Assembly (NCBI GenBank): GCA_003996215.1
Contig: QJPP01000814.1
Location: forward strand, 620,001-684,000
Direction: 5' to 3'
DNA from: Jaltomata sinuosa
Lineage: Eukaryota > Streptophyta > Magnoliopsida > Solanales > Solanaceae
Length of the DNA: 64,000 nucleotides
Shown: positions 55,332-64,000 of the stretch, piece after piece
Layout of the letters: every line of letters starts with the position of its first letter
How positions within the stretch are numbered: position 1 is the stretch's first letter
The notes under the pieces: model-generated
Told to the model about the DNA's origin: nothing
The model's database searches: none
The model's input: only the letters and a program-made list of their open reading frames with translations
Position numbers and translations under genes: made by a program

Positions 55332-58169
55332 TGTAACACCCCACATGTTTGAACGTTGAGTTAAATCATACCTTTGGGATAATATTAAGAGTCCTTACAT
55401 GTTATGAAGGAGGTTTTATGAGGTATTTTAAATGTACAATGGTTGTATGCTATGTTTTGAAGTCAAGTAAGTTGCAAAATAAAGTCGAAAAAAGTTATTA
55501 TAAATTCCTTTAAGGAATTCTCTTAGAATTTGGGTGAGATGTCTTAGTGGTGTTCTCCCAATATATAATGAATTAGTGGACCCCCAACCTATCAAATTGA
55601 AGGTCTATGAGTCTAGTTTTCAATGCATCAAACCGTTTGTTCATACGATTATGAAATAGGAAGACATTCATATTTTCGTAAGACTACGCAAGCAGGTACG
55701 TCAAGATGGGCCCAAGTCGGTGGAATGGATATATATTGAGATTTTAGCCTTGAAAATTCATTTTCTCTCCAAATTATTTCATCCAAGCTCTGAGAAACAG
55801 CCGAAGCTCTCCTTAGAACAAAATACTCCCTAAAGTTATCCAACTAGAGCTTAAGGGCTTCACAAAAGTTGTTCTACACGTTAAGCTCATCATCTTGACG
55901 TAGTTTTCTCCGTGTTTTGTGTAGTGCTTCTCTTTTGGGGTGTGGACAGTGAGATTTCCAGGGGATTAATGATATTGGGCAGTATCTACAGAATTGTATT
56001 GGTAAGGTAAGGATCCTATACACTTATCTATATGTTAAAATGAGATTCTAAGCTTCAAGTTATGATAAGTCGTACTTGCCGATGACTTGCAGTATTTTCT
56101 TGTTGGTTTTTGCTTCGTTTGTTGTTACTGCAAGGAGGAATGTTGTTTAGCATTTTAATTCAGTTCTTTTTTTCAAGGAAATATTTTCCCTACGAGTCTA
56201 CTTCATAATTACATGTTCTAGTATCGTCTTTACAACTTTCCGGGCACAAAGTTGTGTTTTGGAAACCATGGCTTTGGACAACCCCTTTATCTTATTATGT
56301 TTGGTTATTATTGTTATGTACTGATGGTTTTAAGGTGCTGGAGGGATTGGGGAGTTTGTGTGATTCTTATTAGAATCACGTACAATAGTTATTGGATTGA
56401 ATAATATCAAGTACGCCTTGTTATATTGCCTCGGGAGCCCGTCGCTCCTTCGAGATATTGTTGGAATATCTTCATTGGATATAACTGTTGTTTATTATTT
56501 TTATTGTCCTATTTTTATGCTTTGGACTTGTCTGGTCATGATTGTGGCACTAAAGCCTTATCGATTGGCTTTGGCTCATTCTTGCAGCCTTATTGATTCG
56601 TGAAATTGTTGCTTTACCTTTTGTTGGTCAAACTTCCTAGAGGCACCTTGGGGGCTTCGGTTAAAAGGTATGTTAAAGATTACTTTTCACTTTCTGGCAT
56701 AAACATTAAGGCCAAAGCTTTTATAGCCTCTATAACTTCATTATTTGACTTGTGGCCTTATAGTATTGAGCTTTGCTCCACACCATGATATAGCGACTAT
56801 CACCAACACTCTATTCCTTTCCTAGAAGCCTAGAAAAGCATGTTATGGTTCAATTGAGGTCACCTGTGATTACTTGATATTATTGTGTTGCTTTTATCGT
56901 CTTGCTGCGCCTATAGGCCCTTTTTTGGCCTCAGCGGACACTAAAACTACTGGGTTTTGTAGCCTATATTCTAGTGACTATTACCGCGCCTTCAGGCCGA
57001 GAAAAATGCACCTACAGGATGGGAAGGAAGTACCTATGGGGCATCAATTACATTATATTGCCATGCTTTTAGGCTTAGCAGACTGTACCTATGGGACAGG
57101 CAGGTTGTACCTATGGGGAAACACTTAAATGGTACCACAGAGCCTCAGAGTTGTATTGATTCATGACACATGTATATTCAGATAGTTCAGATTAGATTAT
57201 CACCGGGGTCTAGGTAAGGGAGTCAGTATGGGTATTTAGCGACTATTTGAACTCTTTAGGACTTATAGCGATGGTGTGCTATTTGTACCTGCTGGGCTTA
57301 TGGCGGCCTAGTCAGGTTATTATTTGCTACGTGTTTAAAGTTTTTATTATTGTAGAAAGGTAAGGTATTGTACTTATGTGTTCCTCCTACCCTTTTTGCT
57401 AAGTCCTCCCACTTTAGTTTCAGTTTTCAGTTTGCTTTACATGCTCGGTACATTATTTCTTATTGACCCCCCATTTCCTGGGGACACTGCATTCATGCCT
57501 ACAGGATCTGAGCGATGACCAGATAGACCTGTCGGGTAGCATAGCCGAGCTTCCAGCGAATTGGTTGACTCATTTACTTCCAGGGGTCGCCAGAGTATTA
57601 AAGGTTTTCGCTTTTTGTTGTTTATAGTTTTTGGATAGGTTGAGGCCGTGTCCCACCAAGTGTTGTATTCATAGAGGCCTACAGACTAGTTGGTTAGGTT
57701 GTATAGCTATGATTCTGACCATTTTGTCCTTGTATATTGATTAGTTGTAGCTTGTTGGCCTAATGGGTCCTGTCTCTGTTGTTGTTGTTGATAGTTTAGC
57801 AATTGATTAGCCTAGTTTACATTGTATATACCTATTTTCAGCATTCGTGTAGAAATCATGGTGGCCTTAAAGGCCTGCATAGCATTTATGCTTCCCAGAT
57901 ATCATGGAGGCCTCGACGGCCCAAACAGGACTTACGTGCTACTTGCTTATTGCTTTAAATGAACTGTTGGGAATAATTATTTTCTTTCTAGAGCTGTTGA
58001 CTGGGGCCTTACTGCCCGAGGGCTGATTTTTAACCTGATATATACTCATTTATTTTCTTGATTGTGTGTGGCTGATATGCGCCATTGGCAAATAGTTCAG
58101 CAGGGTCGGCTTTGGCCTAAGTTTTGGCATTAGATGCTAGTTGCGCCCCCCCGAATTTGGGGAGTGAAA
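55332..58169 (+). repeat. Solo LTR inserted in LINE reverse transcriptase (about 2.84 kb)
   Basis: It starts TGTAACACCCCACATG. It ends CCGAATTTGGGGAGTGAAA, which resembles the usual gypsy LTR tail GAATTTGGGTCGTGACA. Inside are typical LTR phrases such as CTGCATTCATGCCTACAGG and AGATAGACCTGTCGGG (about 57490-57536), but no primer site, gag or pol. The left LINE flank is CCTTG. A matching right copy is not seen, so a few bases were lost or changed at the right junction. Confidence 0.65.
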
Positions 58170-59155
58170 ATCACTCCCCTGGTGAAGTGAAAGAATCCAT
58201 AAACCTGTCCATTAAACATGATGGAATACCAATTGTTGGCAACCAACCTCCAAATGATGTCAATGAATGTTTCAGAGAATTCCATCTTTCTCAGGAATTT
58301 AGTAAGATATAGCCAGGAAACTCTGTCATAGGCTTTGGCCATATCAAACTTGATGATCACATTAGCTAGTTTTCCCCTGTTTCTAATGTCTGTCACAATT
58401 TCTTGTGTTAGGAGAAAATTTTCAATAATGCACCTTCATTTGACAAAGCATGACTGATTGCTAGAGACCACCTTAGGAAGACTGTTTTCTAGTCTGTCAT
58501 AAGCTATTCTTGAGATCACCTTGTTGATGAAGTTTCTCAAACTTATTGGTCTCAAGTTAGCAAATGTCTGTGGATTTGCTTTCTTAGGAAGTAGGACTAA
58601 ATTGGTGTGAGTGATTGATTTTGGTAAAGTATGTCCTTGAAATAAGGCTTTAATCAAAGAAGTTATATCATTAACAACAATTTCCCAACATGTGTTATAA
58701 AACAGCCCTGAAATTCCATCTGGGCCACAAGAACTCTCTCCTTTCAAGCTGAAGACAACCCTTTTCACCTCTTCATTACTGGGTAGGTGACACAATGTCT
58801 CATTCTCTGATTCAGTAGCCATGCAAGAAATATGATCCAGAATAGAAATAATTGTTGCTTCCTCCCCTTGTGTGAACTGATTTTTGTAAAAAAGAGTTGC
58901 CTCATGAGCCATTAGATCCTCATGCTCCAACCAGTTCCCTATAGAATTTTGTATCCTTTTCACCTATAGTTTGTGCCTTCTACCCTTAACCATGTTGTGG
59001 AAAAATTTGGTATTCCTGTCTCCCTCTGAGAACCAGAATAGACCTGCTTTTTTTCTCCAAAATTCTTCTTCAAAGAGTAAGTATTTTTTCAGTCCAACTT
59101 GAGCTTTCCGGAGAACCCTTCTATTCTCTGGGGTAGGATCATAATATTTATTATG
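58170..59155 (-). pseudogene. LINE reverse transcriptase, N-terminal part
   Basis: Element-sense frames show GLFWFSEGDRNTKFFHNMVK (about 58995-59055), then NSIGNWLEHEDLMAHEATLF, SSCGPDGISGLFYNTCW, THTNLVLLPKKANPQTFANL and RPISLRNFINKVISRIAYDR to 58436, and VIIKFDMAKAYDRVSWLYL (58130-58396 frame) with the first catalytic Asp. Both RT catalytic boxes (FDMAKAYD here, YADD at 54621-55331) survive but are separated by the solo LTR. Confidence 0.85.
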
Positions 59156-59612
59156 AATATGAGATCATTTTATTTTTTTGTTTCTCAATTTGGACTTGTA
59201 ATATTTGGTTGTCGGCTTAAAGCATGCAAGTGAAACACTATGCAGTTGATAATGTTATATTGACAAAAGTCACAAGTCACAACTAATATACTTCTACAAA
59301 ATCCACAAATGAAAGGATTTATTAATTTGGAATCAGATAAGGTACATGTACGTGCAATTATGATTTATATAAATAAATTAAATTTTTTGATGTCAATAAT
59401 TATTATATATACATATCATAAGTAACTATTGTTTCTTTGCAGATGTATATGATGAAATGGATAAGATTTACTAGTAATCTTAAGGAAAACAAATATTGAC
59501 CAAATTTCTGTACGACTTTTACAAAGTGCTACTTTAATTTGACAACTTCTCGGTTTATATATGACTCTTAAAATGAGGAGGCCATAGTTTCTCAAAAACA
59601 AAGTGATAATAT
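59156..59612. other. AT-rich spacer, nothing recognised
   Basis: Sequence between the LINE 5' truncation point and element C. No gene or named repeat. The last five bases (59608-59612) are AATAT, the predicted target duplication of element C. Confidence 0.4.
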
Positions 59613-62600
59613 TGTCACAACTCGATTTCTCAGGTTATGATGACCCCTATAACTCCCTAGTAGGCGAACCAATTCTCGTAGCCCGAAACAGTTAGTAATG
59701 GGCTACTACCTAACCAATATGCATAATAAGCAAAAATAAGCGGAAGCAGATATAATAGAGAACAATGTGGAAGCAAATAACCTGAATATATATATACACG
59801 GAAACTACACCAACCCTAAGACTTGGTATCGATAGTACAAGAGCTTCTAAATAGAACACAAGTGCTAGAAGTAACAAAAATAGTAAATACAACTGTCTCC
59901 GAATAACAAAGAGTAACAGTGCCAAAGATGAGATGTGGTCAAGCCCCGGTCGTCAGGCTCTCACCCTAGTCTCGAATAACCAAAAGCTGCACGAGTCTCC
60001 ACGCGATCAACAGTGAAAACTCACACTAATATCTGCACCAAAAAGATGCAGAAGTGTAGTTTGAGCATCAATTTCTAAGCAACCGGGTACCCCGTAGGCA
60101 TCATCGGCCGACCGAGCGCATATAATAAATAAAAACAATAAGTAGCAGATAACAAAGAAACATTCACAAAAGCAATATAGAAAGCACATGGAAACTAGCA
60201 CGAATAGAAATCAACAAGGATTACAACAACTTATGCTAGCCACAAAAGGTATATATAAAACACAGAACACATGTGAAGAAGAGAAGAACGCACCTTGAGT
60301 CCTTGCAACAACAATATATATAAGAGAGAGTTGAGAAAATGGCGGTATATCGGTAACATCAAGTAGAAAGTGAAAGAAGGAAAGCAAGTAAATGTAATCA
60401 AGCTAGAGCAATATAACTAACGAAATCATGCTTAAACACCATTGCAAGATCAGAGAAATCAGATAATAGTCCCACAATAACAACCCTCGGATGAAATAAA
60501 CTAAGCCACAAAGAAACATAAACCACTAATCAGCACCAAGAGAGAAGGGAAAGATCTACTAACCCATAAATACTCAGAAGGCCACATAAAAAGTGCCTCA
60601 ATAACCTAGGAACCACCAGTCCATCAGTAATAAAAAGTCCAATCATTGGAGCCTCAACAAGCTAGAATCCACTAAACCACCAATAACTGAAGGCCATAAC
60701 AAGCTCAATAATATGATATAAGCATTAATAACTACCTACAACCCTAATGGCCGCCCATACAACCGAGGAACACAATCAAGTGAAAACAAACCCTCTGGAA
60801 TCCCATACTACTGGAGCGTACACTAAGAAAACAACAAACAAGGGTGGAATCCGAATACAATATGCATGATGATGATATATGATGGAACCATGTGTGATAG
60901 TAGTGTCATATGTTACCCCCATTGGTACCTAAAAGGCCTAATAGAGGCTGGATCCATGAAAGGGATCCCCTGAGTACCTCAACTCCACCGTACACCCCTC
61001 CTCCATCACTCGCGATACGTAGCCCCTGGCCCGAATCAGCAAGGTCGATGGAGGTCTACTCGTAGACCAAATACTAAAACTATAAAATCTCAAAGTATAA
61101 CTGCCAGGAATGTATCTGAGCCTAGATCTATAACTGGAATCACGTAATACGTGCCTAGAATCGAATCGGGTCTAAAAGCAGTAGCAGTGATCTCAAAACC
61201 CCATTAAAGGGTGCCCAAAGTGTATTTGGGGCTAAATACGTAGTAAAAATATGTCTAGCACTCCGACACAGTCGAGTCTAGTATCAGTGTGAAAACTGAT
61301 GATAAAATCATCATAATATCCTCTTTACTCCAAGAGATTTCATAAAAATCAGTTCCAAAACCCTTCCATAATTATACTACCGAAAATGGTCCCTCGGGGC
61401 CATGCAAAGTTTAGAAAATCGTTTATAGTAGGCCCAAAGCCAAATCAGTAGTAAAACATGCAGAAAATCCTTTGCATGAATGATATGCTCACAAATAATA
61501 GATTAGCCAAATGGCTCACAAACATTCCTATCGGCCTTAGACAGGCACAATCAGCTCTACAACAAAGATATCCATCCTAACATAACATCTCGATATTCGA
61601 GACTCATGGACATTCCCAAATATCCCTCTGTCTATGGTCTAGAGGCATATACAAGGCCACACGGGTCCATAAGGATAATATTACAACACTAAAACAAATA
61701 CTAGAAACAACGCATGAAATAAATGGACCGAAGAGGCAAACAAGATCTGGGGTACCAACCCAGAAAACCAACCCAAAGATACCAATTATTGCAGTTATAG
61801 CCTATATATGCAGAGTCTAGGTAGAGAAAGCCATAACCTACCTGTCATCCGATGACTAGCTGCTGGAGCAACGTCGTCCAAGCTCAAACTCTTCTGAGAA
61901 GTCTAGAATCTTGAACAAACTATCAAAACAATATTCTACACGTCAAAACAAGGCCAATGATACCCATATTGTTATAATTATAGCCAGGTCAAAATTTAGA
62001 TCAAAAGCGGTCCTGTGGGGACATAACTCAAAATCAGAAACGTAAAGAAGCACGATGAGTGTAACAATACCAAGAGAACATGCTCAAAAATTGAGCAAAT
62101 TTGGCCAAGAGGAAGGGCTCAAAATAGCCCGCCAAAGCAAGGAAATAAAGATGGAATTTTTGAGAATAAAACCGAAAATTAAAGTAATGAACTACATACC
62201 ACGATAAGATGAACAAAGACAATGAAGTGAATTCTCCGGACCCACAAGCATGCAAACAAAAATGAGTTGCTACCACAAGGAATTTTCCCCCAAGTTAAAG
62301 AAATACAACAATGGAGTTTCTAATGGAGAAGAAGCAAAATTAGGAAGGAAGAAGCTTACCAAAACAACGAGGGAGCAATAAAATATGCCAACTAGATGAA
62401 TTTCCCGAAGCGTAGAACTGATAGGAGCAATTTCAAGAGAGGGAAATATGATTTGGAGTTGAAGAATTCTGAAATGCTGGAGGAAAAATCAAAGAAGATG
62501 ATTTTTATAAGGCTGGACGTAGGCCAGCGCAATAGCGCTAAAGGGGCAGCATCACGTTGGAAGGAAGGCAAGCGCCAAGGTGCCATCACGCAGGCTGGGC

Positions 62601-63436
62601 ATTATCATGCTGAAGGGTGGCCAGATGCTCGCGCGATAGCGCAACAGTGCCGCTGGCAGGCAGACGGGTGCTGGGGTGCTAAAGCACTGCCCGAGCGCGA
62701 ACGCGTTGAAGGATTGGGGGTTGGCTAGCGCCATCACGTTGCCTGGGTGCTATTGCACTGAAGGCCACCAGTTGTTGAAAACTAATTGAGCTAAAAACTT
62801 CTATGGGGCATTCCGGGCACAATTGAAACCCGATACTCAAAACCCAAACATGTTAATAGAGTGGAAACGACATTCCGGACCTAACAGAATCGATGAAACC
62901 TCTATATGTGGTTGTCTTGGAGGAATGTTGACCCAAGTCAACACTAACTAAAGCCAACTAACCATCTGAATTGAGAGCAGCTCACTCGGGACCCAAACTA
63001 ACCACCTACCTCACCAAAACTCGACATTACAGAGCTAGCAGTGCTGGCAGAATTTCCATCCAAGGCCGTGCCCTCCGAATGTTGACCAAAGTCAACCAAT
63101 CAAGCCCAACTGGCCTGAAAACACAAAATGAGAGAGAATTCCAAGTTGAAAAGCTCTTGGATCCCTACCAAAGGTCCCATTAGACAAAAATCCATGCTCT
63201 AGAGCTAATGAAACTGTCAAAATTTGATTCTAAGCATGATTACCAAGAATGTTGACCGAAGTCAATGATTTCTTAAGTTAAGGTTCTAAGACAGGGAAAC
63301 AACCATAATGACAAAAAAAAGGCATGGTCACCAAACTACTGATCCCAGCACGCTATAAATGACTTGGGGCTGCTACAGGCAAGCTCTAACAGTAAAAAGA
63401 AGGCAAAATGTGTAAATGACCAAAATAGTCATTACA
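59613..63436 (-). repeat. Element C 3' LTR (3.82 kb)
   Basis: The plus-strand edges are TGTCACAACTCG and GTCATTACA, so element sense is TGTAATGAC...GTGACA. It is homologous along its length to the LTRs of A and B. A TATA box (TTATAAAAAT in element sense, 62501-62510) is preceded by a long GC-rich block at 62515-62765 rich in GCGCGATAGCGC-like motifs. Confidence 0.85.
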
Positions 63437-64000
63437 TCATCCATTACGAAAAAGGACTTTCATTCTCGAAAGGAAAGAAAGAAGGAAACAACAGAGACTC
63501 AAGAACTGCCAATACAAAGCCCGCACCACTCTCTTGGATAACTTGAGTAGCCTCCTCAACCAGACGATACCCAACAGAACAAAACCAAGAAAAGCAACAA
63601 AGCCTTAACTCCTTAATAGCCAAGCTAGATTCCAAATTTTAACTCCAAAGGCCTATCAACCAAACTAAACATTAAGAATCTCAACCGGAATGCACGGACA
63701 CAACACCGACACTAAAATAACTAAGGCGATCAACACATAGAACTCGTATCCTCAATACCACAACCAAGTTCACCCAGAAATTCACAACTTAAATCCTCCA
63801 ACTCATGAACTCATTGATTCACAAACTCTTTTTACTTACCTGAACCCTTTGCACCATAAACACGAAGCTTTACACAAGTCAAACACTCGAGCCACCCTTA
63901 AAATATCTACTAAGTCATCAGAGATCTATAGTTCCTGCTGTACTCGACCTCAAATGAGGTCACCTTCATACTCAGAGTCTATCAAAGCCAAGCTCTAGTC
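63437..64000 (-). pseudogene. Internal 3' end of element C with chromodomain relic
   Basis: In element sense the sequence ends RLVEEATQVIQESGAGF, then a degraded tail and GTAATGGATGA before the LTR. In element A the same position reads LVEEDTWDTEREMQAQYPQL, an intact-looking chromodomain end. So C, like B, carries a decayed version. No open integrase frame remains in this part. Confidence 0.6.

Larger units (their letters stand above)
53050..59155 (-). mobile_element. L1-type LINE, 5'-truncated, split by a solo LTR
   Basis: In element sense it begins near 59155 in the linker before reverse transcriptase, continues through the RT fingers to 58170, is interrupted by 55332-58169, and resumes with the rest of RT, a zinc-binding region and RNase H to 53104. 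A T run near 53051-53057 may mark the poly-A end. The two LINE parts join in the middle of the conserved RT sequence RGVRQGDPLSP, which shows they were one element. Stops and shifts make it inactive. Confidence 0.85.
59613..64000 (-). mobile_element. Third member of the element A/B LTR family, 3' end (element C)
   Basis: It has a 3' LTR (59613-63436) and the first 564 bases of the adjoining internal region. The rest, including the 5' LTR, lies past base 64000. The internal end matches the 3' internal end of element B (30100-30623) closely, including a degraded chromodomain end (VEEATQVIQESGAGF). The orientation is that of element A. Confidence 0.82.

Noticed and set aside
62396..62737. 110-codon frame with an opposing frame
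   Set aside because: It lies in the GC-rich promoter block of the element C LTR, which lacks stops because of its composition.

Overview
The window is plant nuclear DNA made almost entirely of old, nested retrotransposons. Several signals point to Solanaceae: a degraded TS-type SINE at about 22301-22420, primer-binding sites matching initiator tRNA-Met, and LTR families of the chromovirus, Athila-like and Tat-like kinds common in nightshade heterochromatin. The species cannot be named from sequence alone. No rRNA, tRNA, CRISPR array or prokaryotic feature was seen. Nearly every retroelement coding region carries stops or frameshifts, so the region looks like aged heterochromatin with one small gene island.

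Layout, left to right. 1-6220 is the 3' part of an Athila-like Ty3/gypsy element (integrase C-terminus, a second decayed ORF, long 3' non-coding region, 3' LTR). It abuts, and probably inserted into, a chromovirus remnant (LTR end, primer site and gag, 6221-7745). 7746-9330 is AT-rich and holds a minus-strand fragment of a WDR3/UTP12-like WD-repeat gene. 9331-21772 is a full-length minus-strand chromovirus (element A) with a perfect 5-bp target duplication and 3.6-kb LTRs. A 1.06-kb spacer with the SINE separates it from 22837-34380, a plus-strand element of the same LTR family (element B). The two 5' LTRs therefore stand head to head as a large inverted repeat.

34381-36180 is the 3' part of a minus-strand L1-type LINE. 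36245-36845 holds an interspersed repeat and a small tandem repeat. 37556-38495 is the only gene that looks intact: two exons, 283 codons, a predicted membrane protein of unknown function. 39602-40226 is a solo LTR, followed by a minus-strand chromovirus 3' end (40228-42719), a Tat-like LTR start (42720 to about 45240), and the 3' half of a Tat-like element (about 45241-50689). The long 3' UTR of that element contains two distinct tandem-repeat arrays. 50690-53050 contains two MITE-like elements.

53050-59155 is a minus-strand LINE split by a 2.8-kb solo LTR (55332-58169). 59613-64000 is the 3' LTR and 3' internal end of a third minus-strand member of the A/B LTR family (element C), whose other end lies beyond the window. 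I found no new biological system. The points most worth checking are the 3' UTR tandem arrays, the head-to-head LTR pair, the single gene with its repeated upstream DNA, the promoter-like region inside the Athila-like element, and the variable GC-rich blocks beside LTR TATA boxes.
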